Virus record (IMG/VR): IMGVR_UViG_3300017963_000053
Location: 1 to 60,009 of that record
Length of the DNA: 60,009 nucleotides
Reading direction: 5' to 3' (one strand)
DNA from: a virus
The notes under the pieces are model-generated. The model was not told the DNA's origin. It saw only the letters and a list, made by a program, of their open reading frames with translations, and searched no databases. This document shows positions 7,846 through 18,014 of the stretch, piece after piece (the stretch's first letter is position 1; every line of letters starts with the position of its first letter). A program made the translations under genes and the position numbers.

Positions 7846-10800
7846 TTATTTCTTATCTTCATATAACTTCATGACGTTCCGGACAATCTCGTTCTTCTGT
7901 CCGGTCCACCTGTCAATTTTTTCCTTCTTTTCGTCACCGTCCATAGTATCGCTAAGCCAGGCTTTGCGTATTTTTTTGTTTAGATCTGTGAGCCGGCTTC
8001 TTTCCTTATGGAATCTCTTCCGCATTGAAAGCTTTTTCCGGTGCTTTTCCTTGATCGCCTTGGCAGCCTCATAATCGCCTATCATATTAAGATGTTTGAC
8101 GTCTGCGAAAAGCTGGTCTGCCTCTTTTGTTATTTCATATAACCTACTAATATATTTGGTGTAACGGGGATTGTCGGCCTGGCGCAAGAACCTACCGATC
8201 ATTGGGTAGTCGTCTACCCTCTTTGTCGGTCGCTCAGGGTAATCCATCAACCACCTGGCGGCCGGATCCGTAAAGAAGAGAGCAAGGTTGACATATGTCG
8301 CGAAATACCCCTTTACGAACTCCTCCGCTCTTTTTGGCGGTATCCCGGCTATCTCACCAAGGGCCTTGAATGTTTCAGAGGTCCATGGCTCTGCCCTAAG
8401 CCCTGGAGATAATTTGCCAATCCGCTCTCCCTCGATTTGTCGGCCGGTGAACATGCTCTTGTTAAAGATCTGTTCTGCAATCGGTATGGCCGCCTGTGGG
8501 ACCGGATTGAAAGCGAACGTATCCATTACTGCGTGGCCCATCGTTTTTAATATGTACGTCCACGACTCATTGCCGACAGCGGAGTCTGCTGCAGCGGTCC
8601 ATAGGGTTGATCCTATGACACCAGTCTCAAAAGGCTTCGGTATACGGATATGCCAATCTCCTATCCAAAAATTATAGTATTGCCATTTCTCCCAATCCTC
8701 AAGCTCTTTATATCTTTCGTCGTCTGCGAACGCTGCCCAGGCAGCCAAAGACAGGGCGGCCAGCGCAAGGGTTTTGCCGGCGAAAACCTTCGGATTCTCT
8801 TTTGCCGCTCGGCCCATTTTATACAGGCCCTGGATCCTTGCATTAAGGAATGGAACGACTGCTGTAAAGAATGCAAGGTTGTCAGATGTTCCAGACATCT
8901 GGAAGTCCATTATATCCCGGGCGCCGAATGCGGCTTCAAGCTGTGTCTTTCCTTTTTTGCGAAGGTTGCTGTATAGCTGTACCCTTGCAGCGTTCTCTGA
9001 GGCCTCTCCTATTTCAGCCCAAAGCCTCCATGGCGCGGCGAGAACATTCCATACCTTTCCGCGCATCTTCTTTTCAGAGACACCTTTGAGGTATTTAGAA
9101 ACAGCCTTAGGATCATCTGCCCTTACATAAGAGCCAGCGAACGCATGTCCGGAAGCAAGATATTCTATGTAGTCCTTATCCTTAAATACGATCTTCGCGA
9201 CACCCTTTATTGAGTCAAGGAATGGTATAAAGTCGTTTGATATCATCCCGGTATGCAGCGTGTCCCTCAGGAAGTTTGCAGCCTTGAACGCAGGGCCAAA
9301 GGTGGCTCCCATTGTAAGCCATCTTTTTGGATATCTCAGGGCGTTCACGAGCATATTGTCTGCCCTGATTGATCTCATCAAACTCATTGCTGAAAATAGC
9401 TCCGGATCATTTACCCTGAAAAACCTGGTCTTTCCCTTATCCTTGAACCCGAGCACCGGCTCACCTGTTTTCTGCTCGATAAAGGTAGCCTTTCCAACAC
9501 CCTTGAATCTAACGGTATCTGACCATTTGACCTCTTCGATAAGGGGCTTTTCAATTTCATTACCATCATCATCGAGTGCCATGTATCCACTCGGAAGGCC
9601 AAGGTCGACAGCATTCCGGAACGCATCACCTCGAGCTTTGTTCTTGACACTCTCGACGATAAGATGATTCCAGTTTTTCATAATATTTTCAAAGGGATCT
9701 CCGATTTTCTTTTCAGAACCTTTGAGCCGTTTTATCTGTGAGGACAAAAACTTTGACCCCTGCAATGGGCCTTTTATGAATTCATTAGATGATTCCTCAT
9801 CCTCGAAAACGCGATAGAACGGGATATAGAATTCTTGCTGGAATAGCTTCCTGGAAGCCGGATCTATTAAACCGGCTTGCTGAGCTATATCAAGAATGGC
9901 ATCGTTAAATCCCTGGAATTCTTTATTAATCTCATTCCATGATTTTTTACCCTTTGGGTCGCCTATCCATTTCATCAATATATCTCTGTCAGTTTTATCC
10001 AGAAGCTTCTCGCGGCCTTCTGCGTCCAGGGCCTCTGCCCTTTTGACAACCAGCCAATAGAAAAATTTCTCGCCATCTTTACCGAGGCTTTTAACCCATG
10101 GAATAAATCCCTCGTTTTTCGTATCGACAGTAAGCACATTCCCGTCCGCATTCCATTTTAATTTCCCATGCAAAAGCTGGCCGAGGACCGACGTCGGAGC
10201 ACCAGGTATACCGCGGTGTAGCATGTAAATAATACCTTCCCCGAAGCGTGCCTTTATTGGTGCGAATCTGTCTGCAATCAGGGTTGCTCTATTTTTCCAG
10301 AATGATTTCCAGGACTTAGCAACCTTTTCCCGCATCGGGACATCGTCTCTTCCGATCTTCGCGTCTATGACAGCCTTCGCATCTTTTTCAATAATTTCAA
10401 CTGTATCGAAGCCAGGGATTATCGGGACATCGTCAACCGTATTCATATCGTACCAGGTTTGATCGACGAAGTCCTTAAAGCTATCGTATCCGGAATCCTT
10501 CATTATTCCATCAAGGGTCGACAGGTCTGTATTGTCGTCATAGATAAAATCGTTCAACTCATCCATGGCGGCCTCGTATGCGCCGTCCCTTTGATCAGGA
10601 TTCAAGATCTCCCTGTTTATCGTTTTTATAATAAGCTGTTCAGCGGAATCCGCAATTTGAGTCCGGTCCTCTCTGGTTGCATCCCAGGTAGCCGGCGCGA
10701 TATCGTCAAGCCTCGAGTCGACGAACTCCTCGAATGATCCATACCCCTCGATAGCATCATCGACGATATCATCGAGTAGCTCTGAATTTGTTTCACCAGT

Positions 10801-13800
10801 TTTCACAAAATTATCAAGGGCTTCCTTCGCGGACTCCCATGTCTCAGGCGCCTTATCTGTGAATCCGAATTTATTATCGATCGCGGTTTTTATCGGGAAA
10901 TAAAGCTCTTGAGCTATGTTCTCCCGCTCGAGCTCTGTGGCATCCTCAGGATAAAAGTCGAATTCGACCATTGGAGCGACACCAATTGGTCCGGCGACGA
11001 CGATCATATTCTCGTGAGCACGATCACCTATGAATGCGCCCTTCTCTGTACCATCGAGGCTTTCATAAAAATATCTCGGCTCATCTTTTCTATTATCCCA
11101 GGACTTGGCTGTTATCCTGAACATCCTACCGGTTTGTTTCGACTTTACCTTTTGGCCAGGCTCAAATCTCCACCCATCATAGGCGGCAACTTTTTCCCGC
11201 ATTTCAGCGACGCCGTCTGCTACCCGGGCGCGGATATCGGCAGCGAAGTCTCTCACAGGTTTTGTAATTAATTCTTCGACGTTGCTTGGAGAAACCTCGT
11301 CTTTTCTCGGAAGATCAGCAACACCAAATTTATCGTTTATTTCCTTCACCTCTTCATCGGTAAGGATTCTGTTGACCTTCATCTCACCGCTGATCAACCA
11401 CTCTCCGACCATTGTCTGGTTTGTCTTGTAACGATAATGGCCGCCCTTTGGAACCTGGTCTGTTATATGCGCGGTCCTTGGTATGATCTTCCCTGCCTTG
11501 CTTACAGAGGCACGTTTGTTTGCCTCTGACTGCCAATCGACATCGTTCGATATCTCGACCTCAGCCCATACCTGGTTGTCTGGCCGGTAATTCGGCTTTG
11601 TCAAATTGGCGTCTGTCTTTCCTCCGATATGGGAAGCAACAGGCATATCTCCGGAATGCCACCCGGGGCGGTATGCAAGTTGCCCTATCTTCGACTTTAC
11701 CTTTCCACCAACCATCGGTCCGACGTCAGCCGCAAGCCATTTCCCAACAGGTACGGTTTCATTTGCCCTGACAAACAGGGGATATAGCTTTCCATCCTTT
11801 TCTGTGAATAGCTTATAAGCCTTAACGGTCTTTTTTGGTATTAGCTTCGGATCTTCGATAACGTCAAACTCAGGATCTGCTGCGACCTGCTTCCCCTCTT
11901 CGTACTTTATTGTATTCTGGATCTCACCACCAGGAAGTAGGAAGGATTGAAATTTCCGAGCATCCTCAATCATCCCGAGCATGTTCGTTACCCAGGCATT
12001 TGCAGCGTCGACATTATCGACATACGTTATATCGTCTGGATAATGCAGATTTTTAATCGCGATCTTTTTAGAATCACCGCGAATGAATTTTTTGATATTG
12101 CCCCTAACAAGCTCAATAGATTTCTGCAGCCTTCCGATATAAACCTCACCGAGGCTTTTCGCCTTAGCACCTTTCCCGGTAACGAATACGGTCATGGATG
12201 TTAGATCTTTCGGTGCCTTCGGATCCATAATTTTCCATGGCTTCCCGTTTTTATCGATACCGTATTCGCTGAATGCCATAAAGCATCCTGACTCAGACAG
12301 GGCACATTGTTTGCAGCTAAAGAAATATGTGCGCTCTCCTGCGTCGCATGGGCATCCGGTCTTACGCATATTCTCTGGAAGGGCATCGTGTAGCTCATTG
12401 CTGGCGGCGAGGACAAGCTGCAGGGCGTCCTTATCCATCAATTCCTGCATTGCCTTTATCTCGCTCTTGTCTGTCATTAACCAGGCATTCGCGATACCGT
12501 GCTTTTTCATGTTCTCGGCGAGTTTTTTCGGCCCATAAAATTTGTAAAGATCTGCATCTATCGATCCCATTTTGATAAACGGGGCGTTTGGTTGCGACTT
12601 TAATTTTTTCAGCATATCATGGTGCCGGCTAAAAATATGAATAGGCCGGTCAAGCAATTTGGCCAATTCATTCATTCCCTCAACCTGTTCGTCAGTAACA
12701 AGGTCGCCGGATCCGAGCATCCTGACAAATGGGAGCTCGGTCTTATCCTTTGCCATAACCTCTGATGCAACGATCTTTGCCCATCCCTTAGGATCTGTCA
12801 AAATATGTATGGTGGATCTCAGCGCTTTTTTAACGGCGCTCATTCTAATCATCGAGGCAGCCGCATAGCACTCCTTGCATGGAGTTGTCGGATGGCATGT
12901 CGCGAGTAGGAAGTCGGCCGACATTCCAGCTTTACCATTATTTCCAAGGGTTTGCGTCTTTGATTCGGTATCATACATCTTGCCATTCCGGAGTCCATGC
13001 AGATGGTCAAGGAATTTTGTCCGCTCCTTTCCGCTGAGGCCTTTAGAGTCTGCAATCTGTTCGATCGTTTTTGTTTTATCCAATAGATTAGCGACCTGCC
13101 CGTCCTTAATCACCCGATAAATTTCATCCAATAAATCATAGGTGGTAATAGATCTTGTGAGCTCCCTCTTATTTTTCACATACTTTCCAGGGACTTGCAC
13201 AGACTTCATGGTTGGGCCAAACAGCGTCTCGAACGCTTCAAGCTCTTTGCTGAGCCGGTTGTTGACTACACCAAACTCTTCATTCTCGAAGTCAACTTCC
13301 CACCCTCTTTCCTTAATATCAAATAAAATCTCAGGGTTACCAGCGGCTCCAACAGGAAGCCCGGGCGCACCAATATTCTGAGCAAGATCCGAATCCATCA
13401 GATCTGCCTTTGGTTTTGGGGCTTCTATTTTATCCAGGACTTCTTTAGCATAGACATCGAATTCGCCCATGCCGGATGTATATTCGCCGGCACGATATTG
13501 ATTATACTGGCGAACCATTTTGGCCATAAGCTTTTGGGCAGTCTCGATCTCATCGAAATATACCCTTTGGAATTTTTTTGGCTGAGCCAGAAGGGCATCC
13601 CCCATTTTCTTGATAACGTCTGACACCATTTCGACGATTCTCTCAAAAAGGGTTTTGTCCTCTTTCATTACCTCGCCAAGGAATTTCTCATCGAACAGGG
13701 AGGATCCCAGGAATTCTTGAACGAATTCATCGAATACCGCGGCTTCGATATCCTTCTGTTTTAATTGATCAACCGGGGTACCAGTTTTTCTTGAAAGCTG

Positions 13801-16800
13801 CTTCGCGTAGAAGTTTCTCTTTTTATTAAGAAATCCGCTCCAATCGTTTTTATCCTTCATCTTCCATAGGATAGATTTTAACAGCCCGTATTTCTTTGGC
13901 ATTGTCTTTTCTATCCTGTGGCCCATTTCATGGCCGGCAACCTGCAGCCCAGGGGTTTCGTTCCGGACATTTATAAATATGAATCCATTATCCCGATCGA
14001 TATCCTTAATCGTTATTGTATTCCCATTCGTGTTATTCAGGAATTTATGGTCTGTTTTAAAGAACACAACATTATCGAATCCAAAAACAACCTTCATGAA
14101 TTCGACAATCGCTTCTCCGTTTCTTGCATCCTTAGGCGCGACAATATCAAAATCGTCCTCGGTTAATTGCATTTCCTCTGGCCATCTTTGAGACATTTTG
14201 ATGTAATGCTCTTTGATGTTCTCCGGAGTCTTTTTTACTGGAGCTTCGATAACTTCCTGGACAGGCTGAGGCTTTTTAGGATCTCCCTCTTTGAGCCATT
14301 TTTTAAATTCGTCAACAGACTTTTTGGTAACACGCATATTGTTAAAATCAAAGCCCTTTGGATAATGGGCTCTGTATGCCATCTGAGCCTGCTTCCTCGT
14401 TTTATACCCGAGCATTACCTTTGGTTCATCGAATGTACCATCCTCATTCAACTGATCGATAATGTAAACATTCGGGGAGGTTACATCTTCTCCGACGAAT
14501 ACATCGATATTGTCTCCGTCCTTTGATTTTCTACCTTTTTTGAAGTATCCATAAACCGCTTTCATCCGAACACGCCATGAGGGTTTTTTACCTGGAGGCA
14601 CATTTTCTTTTCTGGTCGATCCCTTCGCGTTCTCAATTACAATAGGCATGCCATGGATCTCGGCTTCACCCTTCCTGTAGGTGCCATCCTTTATTGCCTG
14701 GTATGTAGGATTAGGATCTGTTATACTGGCTGCTTCATTAAGCTGCTTTGCCGTGGTGACTTTTTGTGGACCCTTTTGAACCGCGGGTCCAGCGCTCGGT
14801 GTTTCACGATAAATTCTTTTCCCGAATTTATCCACAAAGCCCTCCCGGGCCTCGCCAGACTCCATCATTTCACGCTGTTCAGGGGTGGCTTTATTGTAAA
14901 TCTCACCGGACGTCGCACCGCTTATTCTGGTACCGTCTGGAAATTCGAAGAAATTCCTTTTCCCTGGAGGAGATATTCGCTCCGGCTTTTTCGCCGCTGG
15001 CTCTTCGGCGGCCTCACCCTCGATCATCTTTTGCCGCTTTACTGCCGCACGCTTTACCAGGTCAGGTGCTTCCTGTTCAACGTCAGCGGGAGTTGTGTCG
15101 ATAACTGCCTGGGCCATTTGGGCCGGCGTAACCGGTGCTGCCTCTATGGCTGGCGCTTCTGCCGGCGCCGTGATGGGCTCAGCCGCTGGCTCTGGAGCAG
15201 GCTCTGTGACGACAGCCTCTTCCCCCATCGTCTGGTCAATCTGGCGTTGCCTGGCCTGTGCTGGTGTTTCCTGGCCCTGGATATATTGCTGCCTCTCAGC
15301 GGGGGTCCGCAATGGACCTTGTGGTGGTATTGGTGGCGGTACGTCTGGCCTATTCTCGGCGAACAGACCTGTCCCGGGGGCAACTGGCTCCTCGATAGCG
15401 GCGATATCCTCTGGAGTAATTTCCTGCCCAGGAATAACCCCGGCGCCTTCAACCGCTGGCTCAGGTATCGCTCCAGGTGTTTGCGCTGCCTGCGCTGCCT
15501 GGGCCTCCTTTATTCCCTTATCGAGAATTTCAGCCGCATCCCTCGAGGACTTAACCGTGGTGAGCTCACCAGATTCGTCACGCTTCCCGGTGAGCATATC
15601 GAATGCCTTCCTGAATTTGCCGGCTTCCTTTGTGCCCTTAGCATCTACCGGTTTAGCGTCAGCACCACCAAGTAATAGACCATACGGGGCGGCGGCCGCA
15701 CCCTCGGGGAGAGCTTCCTTTATACCCTTCAAGGAAAGGTCCCAAACCATTCCGGCTTGATCTTCTATATTGGCATTTAGAAATTTCTTTCTATTTTCAC
15801 CAATTGCAAAATGTCCGGTCAATTCATCAGGGACACCCTGCAGAGTTTCAGTAACGCCCTCTGTTAATGAGCTAACCAATCTCGAAGCGATAAACCTTTT
15901 TATACCTGCACCAAGTCCAGGCGCACGCATCATCCAACCGAATGATAACGCCTCCATTGGCGCCTGTATACCGGCGTTGATAAGCGCTGAAACCATAGCC
16001 TCTTTTGGAGAGGCTCCATTCGAAATATTTTCCTCGTATGCATTACCAGCAATATTTACAAACATCACGGCGCCTGAGAGGAACTTCCCGCCGGCCCTAT
16101 GCGCGAGAATCTGCATTCCTATTTGTGGCGCCATCCCAACGGTGTTCTCAATCCATTGCTTGAACGAGTCTTTTTCTTCGAGGTCAAGGATGTATCTTAA
16201 ATCCCTTTTTAAATTCTTTGACTCTGACGCCGCACCAATGGCGTCATAGGCCATATCGCCCAATGCGCCCACCGTACCTGTTGTCGCCGACGTTAATTTA
16301 TCCCATAACCCATCTGATTTACTCGGTATTACGGAAGGCTTATCCCTATCGAATCCGGCTACATCCATAAATCCTTTTCCGAGCCATGGCGCAGAACGAG
16401 CAATATTCTTTGATGTTTCAATCATGGGACGCTCTAACTCAACGTCCTCGAGATATTCTGGCAGAATAGCCTTGATGGCCTTGCTTCTAAGATCCTGTCC
16501 ACCGGTTATCTCAGATAGCGGTCGCACCCCTGAAATTGCTTCAATTGGTGCCCTTGCGAGGATTGGCAAGTTTTGCATTGCAGCGCTTATACCGATTTCC
16601 AATTTTGGCTTTGTCTGTATCCAAGGGACTTCGATATCGTCCCTGACATTGGCGACAAACTGGTCGTATGCATCTGGACCAGGTGGGGCAACTGGCGCAT
16701 TTGATTCTGGTGTAGGGATCGCCCCCTCTGGAGGCATGGTAGGCAACTCTGGTGTAGGGGTGGGATCTTCGCGCAGATTATCTGCTACGAATTTATCATA

Positions 16801-16812
16801 GAAATCAGACAT
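7846..16812 (-). CDS. Giant polyvalent internal virion/ejection protein, 2,988 aa
   Basis: The largest gene (15% of the genome). Visible parts in order: a Pro/Ala-rich N-terminus with a twice-used YDxFVA..R.D motif (residues ~5 and ~49); hydrophobic patches near 230-300; a Pro/Ala/Glu linker (~430-640); an inorganic-pyrophosphatase-like domain of the large-polyvalent-protein type (~705-845); a zincin peptidase with HEMGH at 961-965; a Cys-cluster domain (~1295-1515) resembling phage Gp88 (PCKECYA, SGD, CPCD..CKQC); a conserved block with RPGWHSGDMP (~1660-1830); a region before ~2700 with a membrane-like helix; an LPD38-like segment (~2765-2820); and a basic coiled C-terminus. Such proteins are packed in the head and injected. 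Functions of the domains in the cell are inferred. Confidence 0.85.
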   Translation of the reverse strand: MSDFYDKFVADNLREDPTPTPELPTMPPEGAIPTPESNAPVAPPGPDAYDQFVANVRDDIEVPWIQTKPKLEIGISAAMQNLPILARAPIEAISGVRPLSEITGGQDLRSKAIKAILPEYLEDVELERPMIETSKNIARSAPWLGKGFMDVAGFDRDKPSVIPSKSDGLWDKLTSATTGTVGALGDMAYDAIGAASESKNLKRDLRYILDLEEKDSFKQWIENTVGMAPQIGMQILAHRAGGKFLSGAVMFVNIAGNAYEENISNGASPKEAMVSALINAGIQAPMEALSFGWMMRAPGLGAGIKRFIASRLVSSLTEGVTETLQGVPDELTGHFAIGENRKKFLNANIEDQAGMVWDLSLKGIKEALPEGAAAAPYGLLLGGADAKPVDAKGTKEAGKFRKAFDMLTGKRDESGELTTVKSSRDAAEILDKGIKEAQAAQAAQTPGAIPEPAVEGAGVIPGQEITPEDIAAIEEPVAPGTGLFAENRPDVPPPIPPQGPLRTPAERQQYIQGQETPAQARQRQIDQTMGEEAVVTEPAPEPAAEPITAPAEAPAIEAAPVTPAQMAQAVIDTTPADVEQEAPDLVKRAAVKRQKMIEGEAAEEPAAKKPERISPPGKRNFFEFPDGTRISGATSGEIYNKATPEQREMMESGEAREGFVDKFGKRIYRETPSAGPAVQKGPQKVTTAKQLNEAASITDPNPTYQAIKDGTYRKGEAEIHGMPIVIENAKGSTRKENVPPGKKPSWRVRMKAVYGYFKKGRKSKDGDNIDVFVGEDVTSPNVYIIDQLNEDGTFDEPKVMLGYKTRKQAQMAYRAHYPKGFDFNNMRVTKKSVDEFKKWLKEGDPKKPQPVQEVIEAPVKKTPENIKEHYIKMSQRWPEEMQLTEDDFDIVAPKDARNGEAIVEFMKVVFGFDNVVFFKTDHKFLNNTNGNTITIKDIDRDNGFIFINVRNETPGLQVAGHEMGHRIEKTMPKKYGLLKSILWKMKDKNDWSGFLNKKRNFYAKQLSRKTGTPVDQLKQKDIEAAVFDEFVQEFLGSSLFDEKFLGEVMKEDKTLFERIVEMVSDVIKKMGDALLAQPKKFQRVYFDEIETAQKLMAKMVRQYNQYRAGEYTSGMGEFDVYAKEVLDKIEAPKPKADLMDSDLAQNIGAPGLPVGAAGNPEILFDIKERGWEVDFENEEFGVVNNRLSKELEAFETLFGPTMKSVQVPGKYVKNKRELTRSITTYDLLDEIYRVIKDGQVANLLDKTKTIEQIADSKGLSGKERTKFLDHLHGLRNGKMYDTESKTQTLGNNGKAGMSADFLLATCHPTTPCKECYAAASMIRMSAVKKALRSTIHILTDPKGWAKIVASEVMAKDKTELPFVRMLGSGDLVTDEQVEGMNELAKLLDRPIHIFSRHHDMLKKLKSQPNAPFIKMGSIDADLYKFYGPKKLAENMKKHGIANAWLMTDKSEIKAMQELMDKDALQLVLAASNELHDALPENMRKTGCPCDAGERTYFFSCKQCALSESGCFMAFSEYGIDKNGKPWKIMDPKAPKDLTSMTVFVTGKGAKAKSLGEVYIGRLQKSIELVRGNIKKFIRGDSKKIAIKNLHYPDDITYVDNVDAANAWVTNMLGMIEDARKFQSFLLPGGEIQNTIKYEEGKQVAADPEFDVIEDPKLIPKKTVKAYKLFTEKDGKLYPLFVRANETVPVGKWLAADVGPMVGGKVKSKIGQLAYRPGWHSGDMPVASHIGGKTDANLTKPNYRPDNQVWAEVEISNDVDWQSEANKRASVSKAGKIIPRTAHITDQVPKGGHYRYKTNQTMVGEWLISGEMKVNRILTDEEVKEINDKFGVADLPRKDEVSPSNVEELITKPVRDFAADIRARVADGVAEMREKVAAYDGWRFEPGQKVKSKQTGRMFRITAKSWDNRKDEPRYFYESLDGTEKGAFIGDRAHENMIVVAGPIGVAPMVEFDFYPEDATELERENIAQELYFPIKTAIDNKFGFTDKAPETWESAKEALDNFVKTGETNSELLDDIVDDAIEGYGSFEEFVDSRLDDIAPATWDATREDRTQIADSAEQLIIKTINREILNPDQRDGAYEAAMDELNDFIYDDNTDLSTLDGIMKDSGYDSFKDFVDQTWYDMNTVDDVPIIPGFDTVEIIEKDAKAVIDAKIGRDDVPMREKVAKSWKSFWKNRATLIADRFAPIKARFGEGIIYMLHRGIPGAPTSVLGQLLHGKLKWNADGNVLTVDTKNEGFIPWVKSLGKDGEKFFYWLVVKRAEALDAEGREKLLDKTDRDILMKWIGDPKGKKSWNEINKEFQGFNDAILDIAQQAGLIDPASRKLFQQEFYIPFYRVFEDEESSNEFIKGPLQGSKFLSSQIKRLKGSEKKIGDPFENIMKNWNHLIVESVKNKARGDAFRNAVDLGLPSGYMALDDDGNEIEKPLIEEVKWSDTVRFKGVGKATFIEQKTGEPVLGFKDKGKTRFFRVNDPELFSAMSLMRSIRADNMLVNALRYPKRWLTMGATFGPAFKAANFLRDTLHTGMISNDFIPFLDSIKGVAKIVFKDKDYIEYLASGHAFAGSYVRADDPKAVSKYLKGVSEKKMRGKVWNVLAAPWRLWAEIGEASENAARVQLYSNLRKKGKTQLEAAFGARDIMDFQMSGTSDNLAFFTAVVPFLNARIQGLYKMGRAAKENPKVFAGKTLALAALSLAAWAAFADDERYKELEDWEKWQYYNFWIGDWHIRIPKPFETGVIGSTLWTAAADSAVGNESWTYILKTMGHAVMDTFAFNPVPQAAIPIAEQIFNKSMFTGRQIEGERIGKLSPGLRAEPWTSETFKALGEIAGIPPKRAEEFVKGYFATYVNLALFFTDPAARWLMDYPERPTKRVDDYPMIGRFLRQADNPRYTKYISRLYEITKEADQLFADVKHLNMIGDYEAAKAIKEKHRKKLSMRKRFHKERSRLTDLNKKIRKAWLSDTMDGDEKKEKIDRWTGQKNEIVRNVMKLYEDKK

Positions 16813-16833
16813 TTAAGTACCTCTCAGATTAGC

Positions 16834-17997
16834 TTAATAACCAGGGAATCTGGTCCTAAGCCCCTGTGCTATTTCTGCATCAGAAATCTTTGGGTTAGCA
16901 CGCTTTAATGACCTCGCATACTCGAGCATTTGCGCTGGCGTTGGTTTCGCCTGTTGTGCCATTGCCATCCCGCCGGCTGTCGAATAGCCTGGCTCTGGAA
17001 TGGCGGCTCCTGGAGGCGCTTCCTGGCCGTTTGTAATTTGAGAACCCTGGGCCGGAACCCTCGCCTTTGTTTCATTTATGGCGGCATCAAGTCCGTCCAT
17101 ATATTCTTTGTAATATTCTGCAGCACGCTGCATTAACTCGGCCGGTGCAAGATCGATACCATCTTCCTTTGCATCGGTCATTACCTCTTTGACCATGTCG
17201 TCCCAAATTTTATTTTTGTCTACCTCTCCTGCAGCCTTCTTGATTCTCTCCAGTTTTGTAACGTCTCCGGACTTTAACGCCTCAGATACGGATTCTTTTG
17301 AAAAGTTTTTTGTCAACTTATCAAACCTATCAAACCGATCGTCTGCCGCTTTCACAAGGGCCTCGTGGCGCTCCTTGACAAGCTTTTGGAATTGCTGTAG
17401 CTCCTTATCTGTCGCGGAATGCTTAGGCTTCCCGGGTGCAACCATTTCCCAAATATCGTCCAACTGTCCAGCGAGGGCCTCCTTTGCAACAACCAGGGGG
17501 TCTGCCAATGGATTGTTTAGATTAAACTTTTGCGAGGCTGGTGTTGGAGAAGCTGCTGGCTGTCCTGGACCACCGGCAAGATTGTCTCGTGTCAACCTCG
17601 GCGTCCGATCATCTATCTGGAATGCACCGTGCTGGTATTGACCACCTTGCATCCCGGCCATTTGCCTGGTAGGATCGTCTGTGAATGTAGGGGTCTGTCC
17701 TGCCTGTCGAGCAAGCTCGAGGTACTCCTTGATTGACTTTGGTTTCTCGAATACTTCTGGACCAGGGACAACACCACCACCGGCATCCGGCTGCTGAGGA
17801 ATGGGCGAGATATCCCCCTTCGGCGAAGGCATCGTCAATCTTGGATCTGGCATCGCAACTGGTTCATGTGTTGCAACCAAATCTGTTGGCGGCGGTATTG
17901 CCGGCGCCCTGGATGCATCGTAACCTAAAGTAGATATTGGCGGGTAAAACTGTGCCACATCATACTCTTCTCCATGTGATGGTATTAAACGAGCCAT
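16834..17997 (-). CDS. Putative internal virion protein, 387 aa
   Basis: Unrecognised by family. The N-terminal ~160 residues are Pro/Gly/Ala-rich and probably disordered, the middle (170-320) is helical and Lys-rich, and the C-terminus ends with a short helical motif (MLEYARSLKRANPKISDAEI) like the small terminal domains of other ejection proteins. It lies between the giant protein and a similar Gly-rich protein, the usual place for podovirus internal core proteins. GGAGGGTTAC precedes the ATG. Confidence 0.6.
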   Translation of the reverse strand: MARLIPSHGEEYDVAQFYPPISTLGYDASRAPAIPPPTDLVATHEPVAMPDPRLTMPSPKGDISPIPQQPDAGGGVVPGPEVFEKPKSIKEYLELARQAGQTPTFTDDPTRQMAGMQGGQYQHGAFQIDDRTPRLTRDNLAGGPGQPAASPTPASQKFNLNNPLADPLVVAKEALAGQLDDIWEMVAPGKPKHSATDKELQQFQKLVKERHEALVKAADDRFDRFDKLTKNFSKESVSEALKSGDVTKLERIKKAAGEVDKNKIWDDMVKEVMTDAKEDGIDLAPAELMQRAAEYYKEYMDGLDAAINETKARVPAQGSQITNGQEAPPGAAIPEPGYSTAGGMAMAQQAKPTPAQMLEYARSLKRANPKISDAEIAQGLRTRFPGY

Positions 17998-18014
17998 GTA
18001 ACCCTCCGGAATTA

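Noticed and set aside
14653-15675. Long open frame on the + strand (340 codons)
   Set aside because: It lies wholly inside the giant - strand gene; Cys/Arg/Leu-rich antisense composition and no ribosome-binding site. A shadow of the biased Pro/Ala linker codons.
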